DNA from: Bradyrhizobium commune
GTDB lineage: Bacteria; Pseudomonadota; Alphaproteobacteria; Rhizobiales; Xanthobacteraceae
Assembly (NCBI RefSeq): GCF_015624505.1
Contig: NZ_CP061379.1
Coordinates: forward strand, 1,550,001-1,614,000
Direction of reading: 5' to 3'
DNA: 64,000 nucleotides
Shown: piece by piece, positions 41,866 through 51,385 of the stretch
Layout of the letters: every line of letters begins with the position of its first letter
Numbering within the stretch: the first letter of the stretch is position 1
Notes under the pieces: generated by a model
What the model saw: the letters and a program-made list of their open reading frames with translations, nothing else
Database searches by the model: none
Told to the model about the DNA's origin: nothing
Program-made: the position numbers and the translations under genes

Positions 41866-43253
41866 CCAAACTTAGCGGAACCTCCTCCGGACAGTCCTTC
41901 GCAGGCCTCGCCGAAACCCTCACGCGCGGAGTCTCCCGTCCGGCGAAGGGTACCGGAGCTGCCAGCGCCACGACGGCGGACGATTCCTCGTTTCACGATC
42001 TGCTCAACACCGTCTCGAACATGGCGAAGCGGGCGTTGAACGATCAGGGCACCGATGCGACGGCAAAGGCCGGTACAATGCGCCCGCGCGTGGCGCAATT
42101 GACCGATCGCGACACGTCGAAGGATGAAACCGTGCATGAGCGCACCGAGGCGGCCGATGACGCCAAATCATCGGACAAGTCGCCGGACAGTCCGATTGAC
42201 AAGGCGGCAACGGCAGACGTGCCGAGCCGCTTGAACGTAACAACGATCGTCGGGCAGGAGCTCGCCGCGCTGCCGGCGTTGAGGCCGCAACCGCAATCGC
42301 CGTCAGGCAGCAACAACGAGGAGCCTGGACGCGACGGGCGATCGTCTGCGCCGAGGCGCGAGGTCCGGAGCACATCGGCGGAGCAGGCAGCCGCTGCGGA
42401 TGTCGTTCGATCCGCCGCAGCTCCAACCGCGGTCGCCTCGTTCGCTGCCGCCCCGTCCCCTGCGGCGCCTTCCGGAGCACGTTCGCCGGCCACGGCCTTG
42501 CAGGCAATGGCGGATCCGCAGGCCGCAGCGACTTCGCAGCCGGGAAGCGAGGCTCCGTCGAAAGCAATGCCTGCCACGTCCGGCTACGAAGCCGTTACGG
42601 CGAACGTGGAGCGGGCCGCAAAATCGTCGTCGCGCGACGCCTTGCCTGAAGCGACCAAGGTTACCGTGGTCCAGCAGGAGACGCATCTGCCGCCCGTGCC
42701 GCAGTTCAGCGCGACCCAGCAGGTCGCAAACGCGGTAGTGACAGAGCTGAACGGTTCGCCAGCGACAGCGTCATCGGCTGCGGCCGATCTCGCGGCGTCG
42801 CAGAGCAGTGCGCCGGACCAGCCGCTCAAGATTCTGACCATCAATCTCGAGCCGCCGGCGCTCGGCAATGTCACGGTGCGCCTTCGCCTCGTCGGCACCG
42901 AGGTGTCGGTCCAGCTTGCCGCCGAACGCAAGGACACCAGCCAGATGCTGGACCAGCAGCGCGACCAGATCCGCGACCTCATGCAGTCGGCGGGCTATGT
43001 CGCCGACGTCGCGCCGGTGCAGCACGGCGCGCTGGATGGATTCCAGGCCGGCTCCGGCCAGTCGCAGCCGCAGCTCTCGGGCCAGCAACAGCAATCACCG
43101 CAATCGCAAGGCGCGTTCGGCGGCGCGGGCTCGTCGTCCGGTCAATCGGACAGCGGAGCGAGGCAGGCCCGGCAGGACCAGCAGCCAAACCAGGAGGCAC
43201 GCCATGACCAGGACGTGGCGCCGCAGACTCGTCGCGGCCCTGTTTATCTGTAA
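41862..43253 (+). CDS. fliK: Flagellar hook-length control protein FliK (MotD)
   Basis: 463 residues. The long N-terminal two thirds are Ala/Ser/Pro-rich and of low complexity, as expected for a molecular ruler. The C-terminal Flg_hook domain lies at about 320-390: LKILTINLEPPALGNVTVRLRLVGTEVSVQLAAERKDTSQMLDQQRDQIRDLMQSAGYVADVAPVQ, with L.P..LG.V.V.L. In rhizobia this gene was called motD and later recognised as fliK. A Gln-rich tail follows. It controls hook length and the export switch with FlhB. Start overlaps motC; its end overlaps the transglycosylase gene by 50 bases. Confidence 0.87.
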   Translation: MTKLSGTSSGQSFAGLAETLTRGVSRPAKGTGAASATTADDSSFHDLLNTVSNMAKRALNDQGTDATAKAGTMRPRVAQLTDRDTSKDETVHERTEAADDAKSSDKSPDSPIDKAATADVPSRLNVTTIVGQELAALPALRPQPQSPSGSNNEEPGRDGRSSAPRREVRSTSAEQAAAADVVRSAAAPTAVASFAAAPSPAAPSGARSPATALQAMADPQAAATSQPGSEAPSKAMPATSGYEAVTANVERAAKSSSRDALPEATKVTVVQQETHLPPVPQFSATQQVANAVVTELNGSPATASSAAADLAASQSSAPDQPLKILTINLEPPALGNVTVRLRLVGTEVSVQLAAERKDTSQMLDQQRDQIRDLMQSAGYVADVAPVQHGALDGFQAGSGQSQPQLSGQQQQSPQSQGAFGGAGSSSGQSDSGARQARQDQQPNQEARHDQDVAPQTRRGPVYL

Positions 43254-43785
43254 TGCCGGGGCCGCAGAGGCGGCCGCCGACTCGTCGCGCGCCTGCGAGC
43301 GCGAGATGGCGCGCGCCTCCCAGCAACACGGGATTCCGCTCGGCATTCTCTATGCCGTCGGCCTGACCGAGACCGGGCGCCGCGGCGCGCTCTATCCCTA
43401 TGCTCTCGGCGCGGAGGGGCAGACCGTGTTCGCCAGGGATACGGACGACGCCATGGCGAATTTCGAGGCGATGCGAGCCAGAGGCATCAAGCTGATCGAT
43501 CTCGGCTGCATGCAGATCAACCATTACTATCACGGCGACAAATTCGCCTCGGTGCGGGCGATGTTCGACCCGGCCAAGAACGTCGACTATGCCGCGCGCT
43601 TTCTCAAGGAGCTGAAGCAGCGCGAAGGCAGCTGGACCATGGCGGTGGCGCGCTACAACGCCGGCCCCAACAATCAGCCGGCGCAGAAGCGCTACGTCTG
43701 TCACATCGTCGCTCACCTGGTGTCCAGCGGCTTCGGCGCGTGGACCGACAAGGCGCGCTCCTTCTGTCAGCCCAAGATGAGCTGA
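43204..43785 (+). CDS. Periplasmic lytic transglycosylase (SLT family), flagellum-linked
   Basis: 193 residues with a signal peptide (about 1-24, ending AEA). The SLT core reads MARASQQHGIPLGILYAVGLTETGRRG, with the catalytic glutamate in the TETG segment, then IDLGCMQINHYYHG and YAARFLKELKQREGSWTMAVARYNAGP, all standard for goose-lysozyme-like transglycosylases. It cleaves peptidoglycan, most likely to let the rod pass, since this FlgJ lacks a hydrolase domain. ATG 43204 follows AGGAGG at 7 bases and lies inside the end of fliK. The next gene, flgE, starts 122 bases later. Confidence 0.88.
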   Translation: MTRTWRRRLVAALFICNAGAAEAAADSSRACEREMARASQQHGIPLGILYAVGLTETGRRGALYPYALGAEGQTVFARDTDDAMANFEAMRARGIKLIDLGCMQINHYYHGDKFASVRAMFDPAKNVDYAARFLKELKQREGSWTMAVARYNAGPNNQPAQKRYVCHIVAHLVSSGFGAWTDKARSFCQPKMS

Positions 43786-43907
43786 GAGAGATGACCCGAC
43801 ATGACGAACCGAAGAGGCGACATGAAGTTGTGAATCGTCGACGATCATCAGCCCCGCGCAAGCAAGACCCCTCATTGTCAATGCAACCTACCTAAGGAGC
43901 CCAATCC

Positions 43908-45146
43908 ATGAGCCTGTTCGGAGTTATGCGCACCGGCGTTTCCGGAATGTCTGCACAGTCCAACAAGCTGTCGACGGTTTCGGACAACATCGCGAACGTC
44001 AACACGACCGGGTACAAGCGGGCTTCGACCGAGTTCTCCTCGCTGATCCTGAAGAGCGGTTCGGGCAACTACGATTCCGGTGCCGTCGAGACGACCGTTC
44101 GCTACGCCATCTCCGATGCCGGCAATCTCCAGTTCACGACCTCGACCACGGACCTCGCGGTTCAGGGCAACGGCTTCTTCGTCGTGCAGGACCCGCAGGG
44201 CAACAACTTCCTGACCCGCGCCGGTTCGTTCGTGCCTGACAGCACGGGCAACCTGGTGAATGCGGCGGGCTTTCAGTTGATGGGCTACAACATCCAGAAC
44301 GGTGCCGCGCCCGTCGTTGCCGCCAACGGCTTCGGCAATCTGCAGGTCATCAACGTCAATCAGATGGGGCTCCAGGCCTCGCCTTCGACCAAGGCGACCG
44401 TGGCGGCCAATCTGGATCCGAGTGCCGCGATTGTCGCCACGCCGGCGGCTGCGGCTGGTCCAGGCAACTACACCTCGAAGACGTCGATGGTGACCTACGA
44501 CAATATCGGCAACGCCGTGACCCTCGACGTCTACGCCGCAAAGACCGCCGCCAACACCTGGGACATCGAAGTCTACAATGGTGCAACTGCGCTGACGACC
44601 GGTCCTTCGGCCGCGACCACGTTCACCTTCGACGTCACGGCCGTCGGTAAGGGTGCGCTGGCCACGACCAGCCCGACGTCGCTTGCCTTCAACATTCCCG
44701 GCGGCTCGGCCTTCACGATGGACATGTCTGCGATGACGCAGGTCGCCTCGGCCTTCGACTTCAAGGCGACGGTCGACGGCAATGCGCCGTCAGCCGTCGA
44801 GAAGGTGAACATCGACAAGAACGGCGTGGTCACCGCCGTCCTGGAGAACGGAACGCAGCTGCCGAGCTACCAGATCGCGCTCGCCACCGTGCCGAGCCCG
44901 GATCATCTGACGCCCGAAGTCGGCAACGTCTATTCGACGAACCTGGATTCGGGAACCGTGCAGGTCGACGTCGCTGGCAAGAACGGTCTCGGGACCATCC
45001 AGTCGGGCGCGCTGGAGGATTCCAACGTCGATCTCGCGGACGAGCTGACCTCGATGATCGAGTCGCAGCGCAGCTTCACCGCGAACTCGAAGGCGTTCCA
45101 GACCGGCGCCGACCTGCTCGACGTCGTCGTTAACCTGAAGCGCTGA
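43908..45146 (+). CDS. flgE: Flagellar hook protein FlgE
   Basis: 412-residue hook subunit. The N-terminus MSLFGVMRTGVSGMSAQSNKLSTVSDNIANVNTTGYKRASTEFSSLIL and C-terminus IQSGALEDSNVDLADELTSMIESQRSFTANSKAFQTGADLLDVVVNLKR are the stacking helices. The middle (GNGFFVVQDPQGNNFLTRAGSFVPDSTGNLVNAAGFQLMGYN and beyond) forms the beta domains. ATG 43908 has TAAGGAG 8-14 bases upstream. No signal peptide, since it uses the flagellar export channel. It begins the hook operon flgE-flgK-flgL-flaF-flbT-flgD-fliQ-flhA-fliR. Confidence 0.95.
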   Translation: MSLFGVMRTGVSGMSAQSNKLSTVSDNIANVNTTGYKRASTEFSSLILKSGSGNYDSGAVETTVRYAISDAGNLQFTTSTTDLAVQGNGFFVVQDPQGNNFLTRAGSFVPDSTGNLVNAAGFQLMGYNIQNGAAPVVAANGFGNLQVINVNQMGLQASPSTKATVAANLDPSAAIVATPAAAAGPGNYTSKTSMVTYDNIGNAVTLDVYAAKTAANTWDIEVYNGATALTTGPSAATTFTFDVTAVGKGALATTSPTSLAFNIPGGSAFTMDMSAMTQVASAFDFKATVDGNAPSAVEKVNIDKNGVVTAVLENGTQLPSYQIALATVPSPDHLTPEVGNVYSTNLDSGTVQVDVAGKNGLGTIQSGALEDSNVDLADELTSMIESQRSFTANSKAFQTGADLLDVVVNLKR

Positions 45147-45192
45147 ATCCGCAAGCGCCGATCCCGGGCAAGAGAACGTTCAAGAGCACGCC

Positions 45193-46674
45193 ATGTCCCT
45201 TACCTCCGCTCTCGACTCCGCCCGCGCCTCGCTCATGGCGTCGGGCGTCCAGTCGTCGGTCGTCTCGCGCAATATCGCTGGAGCCAGCACGGCCGGCTAT
45301 TCGCGCAAGATCACCGTGCTGGACAATCTCCCCGGCGCAGGCGTCTATGTCGCGGCGATCCAGCGGGCGGCGAGCTCGGGCCTCTACAACAACGTCCTGA
45401 CCGCGACCTCCGGTTCGGCCAAGCAGAGCGCGATCTATGACGGTCTCCAGAAGATCGCCGCTTCCACGGTGGACGATCCGGAGCTCGATCAGTCGCCGAC
45501 CGCGCAGCTCAACGCACTGAAAGAAGCACTTCAGCAGTTCGCCAACGCCCCCGACAACGCGACCTTGGCGCAGGCCGCGGTGTCGTCGGCAAAGGACATG
45601 GCGACGTCGCTCAATCAGGCGACCCAGACCGTGCAGTCGGTCCGAGAAGGTGCGGATGCCGACATGGCGACCTCGGTCGCCAACATCAACCAGCTTCTCA
45701 CCCAGTTCCAGACCGTCAATACGGCGATCGTGAAGGGAACGATCACCGGCGACGACGTGACCGACTACCTCGACCAGCGCGACAGCATCGTCTCGAAGCT
45801 ATCGCAGGAGGTCGGCGTCACGATGTCGATCCGCACCAATGGCGATGCCGCGCTCTACACCGACAGCGGTGTCGTGCTGTTCGACAAGACGGCGCGGACG
45901 GTGAGCTTCACGACGACCAACGCCTATACGGCGGGCACCACGGGAAATGCGGTCATCATTGACGGCGTCCCGGTGACCGGCGCCAACTCCGTGATGCCGA
46001 TCAAGTCCGGCAAGCTCGCCGGCCTCGCCGAATTGCGCGACACCGACACGGTTACCTATCAGAGCCAGCTGGACGAGATCGCGCGCGGCCTGATCGACGC
46101 CTTCAAGGAAAGCGATCAGTCCGGCGCGGCGCTGCCCGACGTTCCCGGTCTCTTCACCTATCCGGGCGCGCCGGCGATACCCGCGGGCGCCACCGTGTCG
46201 GTCGGTCTCGCCGGTACCATCTCGGTTGCGGCTTCCGTCGATCCGGCCTCGGGCGGTAACCCCAATCTGCTGCGCGACGGCGCGATCAGCGGCAACGTCG
46301 CCTACCAGTACAACGGCGCAGGCGACGCCGGCTACTCGACGAGGCTTCAGCAGCTCATCACCAACATCGATGCGTCGCAGACCTTCGATCCGGCAGCGCA
46401 GGGCAAGCCCAGCGGCAGCGTGATCGACTTCGCATCGTCATCGGCGAGCTGGATCGAGAACCAGCGCAAGACCGCCAACGACAACTCCACCTATCAGAGC
46501 ACGCTGCTCGATCGCAGCACCTCGGCGCTGTCCAACGTCAACGGCGTCAACATGGACGACGAGATGTCCCTCATGCTCCAGGTCGAGCGCACCTATTCGG
46601 CGTCGTCGAAGCTGATCTCGACCGTCGACAACATGTTGAACACCTTGCTGGCTGCCGTGGGAACGACGTCATGA
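45193..46674 (+). CDS. flgK: Hook-filament junction protein FlgK
   Basis: 493 residues. It opens with SLTSALDSARASLMASGVQSSVVSRNIAGASTAGYSRKITVLDN, the FlgK N-helix, and contains GNAVIIDGVPVTGANSVMPIKSGKLAGLAELRDTDTVTYQSQLDEIARGLIDAF, then the C-terminal NVNGVNMDDEMSLMLQVERTYSASSKLISTVDNMLNTLLAAV. FlgK caps the hook and carries FlgL and then the filament. Its stop overlaps the flgL start (ATGATG). No signal peptide. All features fit the family; somewhat shorter than enteric FlgK. Confidence 0.94.
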   Translation: MSLTSALDSARASLMASGVQSSVVSRNIAGASTAGYSRKITVLDNLPGAGVYVAAIQRAASSGLYNNVLTATSGSAKQSAIYDGLQKIAASTVDDPELDQSPTAQLNALKEALQQFANAPDNATLAQAAVSSAKDMATSLNQATQTVQSVREGADADMATSVANINQLLTQFQTVNTAIVKGTITGDDVTDYLDQRDSIVSKLSQEVGVTMSIRTNGDAALYTDSGVVLFDKTARTVSFTTTNAYTAGTTGNAVIIDGVPVTGANSVMPIKSGKLAGLAELRDTDTVTYQSQLDEIARGLIDAFKESDQSGAALPDVPGLFTYPGAPAIPAGATVSVGLAGTISVAASVDPASGGNPNLLRDGAISGNVAYQYNGAGDAGYSTRLQQLITNIDASQTFDPAAQGKPSGSVIDFASSSASWIENQRKTANDNSTYQSTLLDRSTSALSNVNGVNMDDEMSLMLQVERTYSASSKLISTVDNMLNTLLAAVGTTS

Positions 46675-47717
46675 TGAGCGCGAACTACATTTCCACCCTG
46701 ATGCTGTCTTCGTCATTGAGGTACTCGATCACGAGCAACCAGAGCGCGCTGAGCAAGGCCTCGACGGAGGCGACCACCGGCCGCTTCGCCGATGTCGGCC
46801 TCGAACTTGGCGCCTCGACGGGCAGCGACGTCAGCCTGCGGGCCGACCTGAGCTTCGCCGATCAGCTCATCGACACCAACGGGCTCGTCTCGGGACGTCT
46901 GGACGTGACCCAGAACCGGATCACCCAGCTCGGTACGACTGCGCAGGACTTCCTGAAGAACCTGATCGCGGCCCGCGACGCCGACAGTGGAGCGCGGATC
47001 ATCCTGCCGAGCGCATCTGCCAACCTCCAGGACCTGATTGGCGCACTCAACGTTTCCTACAACGGGTCGTATTTGTTCGCCGGCATCAATACGCAAAATG
47101 CGCCGATCACGAACTACGCCGCCGGCTCCGCCAACAAGAACCAGGTCGATTCCGATTTCCTCTCGACCTTCGGTTTCTCGCAGTCCTCGGCCAGCGTCAG
47201 CAGCATTGCGCCTGCGCAGATGCAGAGCTTCCTCAACACCACCTTCGATGCCGAATTCGCGAGCCCGGCCTGGAACACCAACTGGTCGTCGGCGACCGAC
47301 CAGACGCTGACGAGCCGTATATCGACGACCGAGGTCGTCGATAGCTCGGTAAGCGCCAACGAGCCCGGCTTCCGCAAGCTGGCCGAGGCCTACACGATGC
47401 TTACCGATCTCGGTAATACGAACATGAGCCAGGCGACTTTCCAGACAGTGGTAGACAAGGCCATCAGCCTGGTCAGCGGTGGGATCAACGATCTCGCGGT
47501 GCTCGGCGGCAGCGTCGGCGCGGTGCAGCAGCGGATCACCAGCGCGACGGACAAGCTCAACACCCAGAAGGACATTCTGAACAAGCAGATCGTCGGCATG
47601 GAGCAGGTTGATCCGGCTGAGGCCTCGGTGCGCGTCAACACCTTGCAGACCCAGATCCAGACGGCGCTGGCGCTCACCTCGCAGCTCCAGAAGATCAGCC
47701 TCATCAATTATCTCTGA
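46671..47717 (+). CDS. flgL: Flagellar hook-associated protein FlgL
   Basis: 348-residue flagellin-like junction protein. NYISTLMLSSSLRYSITSNQSALSKASTEATTGRFADVGLELGASTGSDVSLRADL is the N-terminal core, and LNTQKDILNKQIVGMEQVDPAEASVRVNTLQTQIQTALALTSQLQKISLINYL the C-terminal core. It has the VDPAEASVRVNTLQTQIQTA motif typical of FlgL in alphaproteobacteria. Starts at 46671 and 46674 are both possible. It joins hook and filament with FlgK. flaF follows at 52 bases. Confidence 0.93.
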   Translation: MMSANYISTLMLSSSLRYSITSNQSALSKASTEATTGRFADVGLELGASTGSDVSLRADLSFADQLIDTNGLVSGRLDVTQNRITQLGTTAQDFLKNLIAARDADSGARIILPSASANLQDLIGALNVSYNGSYLFAGINTQNAPITNYAAGSANKNQVDSDFLSTFGFSQSSASVSSIAPAQMQSFLNTTFDAEFASPAWNTNWSSATDQTLTSRISTTEVVDSSVSANEPGFRKLAEAYTMLTDLGNTNMSQATFQTVVDKAISLVSGGINDLAVLGGSVGAVQQRITSATDKLNTQKDILNKQIVGMEQVDPAEASVRVNTLQTQIQTALALTSQLQKISLINYL

Positions 47718-47769
47718 GCCTCGGTGGCGGTCGCCTTCTCATTTCAGTTTCCTGCGCAGAGTGGTCCGG

Positions 47770-48114
47770 ATGACTTTTGAAGCCTACGAAGCGGTCGTTG
47801 AAGAAAGCGGCCAGGAGGCGCGGGGGCGCGAGCGGCAGGCGTTGAGCCTCGGCATCGACCGGCTGGAGCGGCTCCAGAGAGGGCCTTTCAGCCTCGAGGA
47901 CCTGATCCAGAGCCTGCTTTACGTCCGGCGGCTGTGGACGATCTTCATCGAGGACCTGGCACATCCGGACAACGGATTGCCCGACAAGCTGCGCGCCGAC
48001 ATCATCTCGATCGGCCTGTGGGTCGTCAAGGAAGCGGATCGCCTTCGTGACGAGAGGTCGAACGACGTGATGCAGCTCATCGAAATCAACCGCCTGATCC
48101 GAGACGCTCTCTGA
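47770..48114 (+). CDS. flaF: Flagellar biosynthesis regulator FlaF
   Basis: 114-residue FlaF protein, an alphaproteobacterial activator of flagellin synthesis and export. The core (YEAVVEESGQEARGRERQALSLGIDRLERLQ, then LYVRRLWTIFIEDLAHPDNGLPDKLRADIISIGLWVVKEAD) matches the family. ATG 47770 is the family start; the open frame upstream (from 47608) covers flgL. It overlaps flbT by one base. In Caulobacter FlaF and FlbT have opposing effects on flagellin mRNA, consistent with the structured flagellin leaders in this cluster. Confidence 0.92.
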   Translation: MTFEAYEAVVEESGQEARGRERQALSLGIDRLERLQRGPFSLEDLIQSLLYVRRLWTIFIEDLAHPDNGLPDKLRADIISIGLWVVKEADRLRDERSNDVMQLIEINRLIRDAL

Positions 48115-48527
48115 TGAAGGTATCGTTACGAGCTGGAGAACGGATCTACATCAACGGTGCGGTGCTCCGCGTCGACCGCAAGGTCTCCGTCGAGCTCGTC
48201 AACGACGTGATGTTCCTGCTCGAAGGTCAGGTGATGCAGGCCTCCGACGCCAACACGGCGATGCGGCAGCTCTACTTCATCGTCCAGCTCATGCTGATGA
48301 ACCCGACGGACGTCGATGCTGCCGCCGCGCTCTACGAGCAGCACCACGCGGCCCTGCTCGCGGTGTGCGAGAATCGAGAGATGCTGGACGGGCTCGCCGC
48401 GATCGACGAAATGGTCGGCGCGACCCGCTACTTCGAGGCGCTCAAGCGGATCCGGGCGCTGTTCCCGGTGGAGCAGGCGATCCTGGCTGGCACCACCATC
48501 ACCAATTCCCCATTCGAGGCTGCCTGA
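48114..48527 (+). CDS. flbT: Flagellar biosynthesis repressor/regulator FlbT
   Basis: 137-residue FlbT protein: KVSLRAGERIYINGAVLRVDRKVSVELVNDVMFLLEGQVMQASDANTAMRQLYFIVQLMLMNP is the conserved core, and LDGLAAIDEMVGATRYFEALKRIRALFPVEQAIL the second helix region. FlbT acts on the 5' untranslated region of flagellin mRNA; in Caulobacter it destabilises it, and in Bradyrhizobium diazoefficiens it is reported to act positively in the lateral system. Start overlaps the flaF stop by one base. The two leaders before the flagellins are its likely targets. Confidence 0.93.
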   Translation: MKVSLRAGERIYINGAVLRVDRKVSVELVNDVMFLLEGQVMQASDANTAMRQLYFIVQLMLMNPTDVDAAAALYEQHHAALLAVCENREMLDGLAAIDEMVGATRYFEALKRIRALFPVEQAILAGTTITNSPFEAA

Positions 48528-48541
48528 CAGCGGAGAGGCAC

Positions 48542-48955
48542 ATGAACGTCACCAGCGCGACCGACACCACTAGTTCGACCTCGTCGACCTCATCCACCTC
48601 GACCACGTCGAGCAACAGCGTTGACTACAACACGTTCCTCCAGCTCCTCATCGCCGAGATGAAGAACCAGGACCCGACCAATCCGATGGACACATCGCAA
48701 TATATGAGCCAGTTCGCGCAGCTCTCTACCGTCGAGCAGGCGACATTGACCAATTCGAAGCTCGATTCGCTGCTCTCGTCGCAGGCGTTGACGCAGGCAG
48801 ATGGGCTGATCGGGCACAACGTCAGCTTCACCGACTCGACCGGCGCGACCTTCACCGGCAAGATCGCCTCGGTCTCCATCAACAGCGACGGCTCGGTGGC
48901 GACCCTCGAGGACGGCACCAAGGTTGCCGTCGGCCCCGGCCTCACGCTCAGCTAG
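48542..48955 (+). CDS. flgD: Flagellar hook assembly protein FlgD
   Basis: 137 residues. After a Ser/Thr-rich head (about 5-27), the FlgD core follows: VDYNTFLQLLIAEMKNQDPTNPMDTSQYMSQFAQLSTVEQATLTNSKLDSLL, with the MKNQDPTNPMD motif. The C-terminal part (IGHNVSFTDSTGATFTGKIASVSINSDGSVATLEDGTKV) is a short beta region. FlgD is the hook cap scaffold. It is shorter than enteric FlgD (about 230) but usual for rhizobia. ATG 48542 follows a GGAG site. Neighbour fliQ starts 3 bases after it. Confidence 0.93.
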   Translation: MNVTSATDTTSSTSSTSSTSTTSSNSVDYNTFLQLLIAEMKNQDPTNPMDTSQYMSQFAQLSTVEQATLTNSKLDSLLSSQALTQADGLIGHNVSFTDSTGATFTGKIASVSINSDGSVATLEDGTKVAVGPGLTLS

Positions 48956-48958
48956 GTC

Positions 48959-49225
48959 ATGAACGAGCGGGACGCCCTCGACATCGTCCAGGCGGCGATC
49001 TGGACCATCATCGTCGCCTGCGGACCGGCGGTTGGCGCAGCGATGCTGGTCGGTACCATCATCGCGCTGATCCAGGCCCTGACCCAGATCCAAGAGGTGA
49101 CGCTGACCTTCGTTCCGAAGATCATCGTCATTCTCCTGGTCGTCGCCGTCTCCGGCTCCTTCATCGGCGCGCATATCTCCACCTTCACCGAGATGGTCTA
49201 TTCGCGGATCGAGCACGGCTTCTGA
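48959..49225 (+). CDS. fliQ: Flagellar export gate protein FliQ
   Basis: 88-residue protein with two membrane helices: LDIVQAAIWTIIVACGPAVGAAMLVGTIIALIQALTQIQE and VPKIIVILLVVAVSGSFIGAHISTFTEM. The loop TQIQEVTLTFVPK is the family signature. Four copies surround FliP and FliR in the export gate. The place between flgD and flhA is the same as in Sinorhizobium. The ATG 48959 start lies 3 bases after flgD. Confidence 0.95.
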   Translation: MNERDALDIVQAAIWTIIVACGPAVGAAMLVGTIIALIQALTQIQEVTLTFVPKIIVILLVVAVSGSFIGAHISTFTEMVYSRIEHGF

Positions 49226-49303
49226 TCGGCCAAGCTTGCGGCCACCACCCCCGCGTAAGCTTTGCACGGCAGATTGCGGTCCGGAATCTGCTGCCGGTGA
49301 CCC

Positions 49304-51385
49304 ATGGCCGATACGTTAGCTGCTAGCCTGCCAAACCCGCGACGCCTCGGGGCGGACGCCTTCTTCGCGGGCGGCATCGTGACCATGCTCACGATCCTGT
49401 TCCTGCCGATTCCGCCGATCCTGATCGATCTCGGCCTCGCCTTCTCGATCGCGCTGTCGGCGCTCATTCTCATGGTCGCGCTGTGGATCCAGCGGCCGCT
49501 CGATTTCTCCGCCTTCCCGACCGTGCTGCTGATCGCGACGATCCTGCGGCTGGCGCTGAACGTCGCGACCACCCGTTTGATCCTGTCGCGCGGCGGCGAG
49601 GGAGAGACCGCCGCCGGCCATGTCGTCGCCGGGTTCTCCAAATTCGTGATGGGTGGCGACTTCGTCATCGGCCTGATCATCTTCGCGATCCTGGTCACGG
49701 TGAATTTCGTCGTGATCACCAAGGGCGCGACCCGCATCGCGGAGGTCGGCGCGCGCTTTACGCTCGACGCCATTCCCGGCAAGCAGATGGCGATCGACGC
49801 GGATCTCTCCGCGGGCCTGATCGACGACAAGGAAGCCCAGCGCCGGCGTCGCGAGCTCGAGGAGGAGAGTGCCTTCTTCGGCGCGATGGACGGTGCCTCG
49901 AAATTCGTTCGCGGCGATGCCATCGCCGGCCTGATCATCACCGCGATCAACATTTTCGGCGGCATTGTCATCGGCGTCACCCATCACGGGCTGACGCTGT
50001 CGCGCGCCGCTGACGTCTACACCAAGCTCTCGGTCGGTGACGGCCTGGTGACGCAGATGCCGGCGCTGATCGTGTCGCTGTCGGCGGGTCTGCTAGTGTC
50101 CAAAGGCGGCACCCGGGGCTCGGCCGAGCAGGCGGTGCTGCGGCAGCTCGGCGGCTATCCGCGCGCGGTGTCGGCTGCCGCTCTCATGATGTTCGTGCTC
50201 GCTTTGATGCCGGGACTGCCGATGGCGCCGTTCGTGCTGCTGGGTGGCGTCATGGCTTTCGTCGGCTACTCGCTGCCGAGGCGGCAAGCGGCCGCGAAGC
50301 AGAAGGAAGATGCACGCAGGGCGGAGGAGCGGGCGCAGGCCGAAGCCAAGGAATCGGTCAAGGAATCGCTCAAGACCGCTGAGATCGAGCTTTCGCTCGG
50401 CGGCCATTTGTCGGTCCATCTGCTGGGCTCGCGCACCGAGCTGGCGCACCGCGTCGGCAAGATCCGCAAGAAGTTCGCCAAGCAATACGGTTTCGTGATT
50501 CCCGAGATCAAGCTGTCGGACAATCTGTCGATCGACCCCAAGGGCTACCAGATCCGGATCCACGATACGCGCGTCGCCCATGGCGAGCTCAGGCTCGGCG
50601 AGGTGATGGTGCTGGTGGACAAGGACGGCAAGCCTGACGTGCCCGGCGACGAGGTGATCGAGCCCGCCTTCGGCATGAAGGCACTCTGGGTGACCGAAGC
50701 CTTCACTGACGAGGTCAAGCGGCAGGGCTGTAAGCCCGTCGACAATCTGTCGGTGCTGCTCACGCATTTGAGCGAAGTAGTCAGGGCGAACCTCGCCCAG
50801 CTGCTGTCCTACAAGGACATGCGTGGCCTGCTCGACCGGCTCGAGCCCGAATACAAGCGCCTGGTCGACGATCTCTGTCCGTCGCAGATCTCCTATTCGG
50901 GCCTGCTGGCGATCCTGAAGATCCTGCTGGCCGAGCGCGTGTCGATCCGCAACCTTCATCTGATTCTCGAGGCGATCGCCGAGGTCGCGCCCCATGTCCG
51001 GCGCTCCGAGCAGGTCGCCGAGCACGTGCGGATGCGTCTCGCCCAGCAGATCTGCGGCGACCTGTCCGACAACGGCGTGCTCAATGTCGTCCGTCTCGGC
51101 AATCGCTGGGATCTCGCCTTCCACCAGAGCCTGAAGCGCGACGCCAAGGGCGATGTCGTCGAGTTCGATGCCGACCCGAGGCTGATCGAGCAGTTCGCGA
51201 CCGAAGCCAGCGCCGCGATCCGCAAATTCACCGACGACGGCACCAGCGTGGTGCTGGCGGTGACGCCGGAGTCGCGCCCCTATGTCCGCATGATCCTGGA
51301 GCGGGTGTTCCCGACCTTGCCGATCCTGTCGCATGTCGAGGTCGCGCGCTGTGCCGAGATCCGCGCGCTCGGAGCCATATCGTGA
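49304..51385 (+). CDS. flhA: Flagellar export apparatus protein FlhA
   Basis: 693-residue membrane protein, the proton-linked part of the export gate. About eight helices fill residues 20-330; the conserved FHIPEP-like loop appears as [77 protein letters not shown]. The cytoplasmic C-terminal domain (residues 345-693) docks FliI, FliJ and chaperone-bound substrates. ATG 49304 starts [26 protein letters not shown], as in relatives. The stop overlaps fliR by four bases. Confidence 0.96.
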   Translation: MADTLAASLPNPRRLGADAFFAGGIVTMLTILFLPIPPILIDLGLAFSIALSALILMVALWIQRPLDFSAFPTVLLIATILRLALNVATTRLILSRGGEGETAAGHVVAGFSKFVMGGDFVIGLIIFAILVTVNFVVITKGATRIAEVGARFTLDAIPGKQMAIDADLSAGLIDDKEAQRRRRELEEESAFFGAMDGASKFVRGDAIAGLIITAINIFGGIVIGVTHHGLTLSRAADVYTKLSVGDGLVTQMPALIVSLSAGLLVSKGGTRGSAEQAVLRQLGGYPRAVSAAALMMFVLALMPGLPMAPFVLLGGVMAFVGYSLPRRQAAAKQKEDARRAEERAQAEAKESVKESLKTAEIELSLGGHLSVHLLGSRTELAHRVGKIRKKFAKQYGFVIPEIKLSDNLSIDPKGYQIRIHDTRVAHGELRLGEVMVLVDKDGKPDVPGDEVIEPAFGMKALWVTEAFTDEVKRQGCKPVDNLSVLLTHLSEVVRANLAQLLSYKDMRGLLDRLEPEYKRLVDDLCPSQISYSGLLAILKILLAERVSIRNLHLILEAIAEVAPHVRRSEQVAEHVRMRLAQQICGDLSDNGVLNVVRLGNRWDLAFHQSLKRDAKGDVVEFDADPRLIEQFATEASAAIRKFTDDGTSVVLAVTPESRPYVRMILERVFPTLPILSHVEVARCAEIRALGAIS

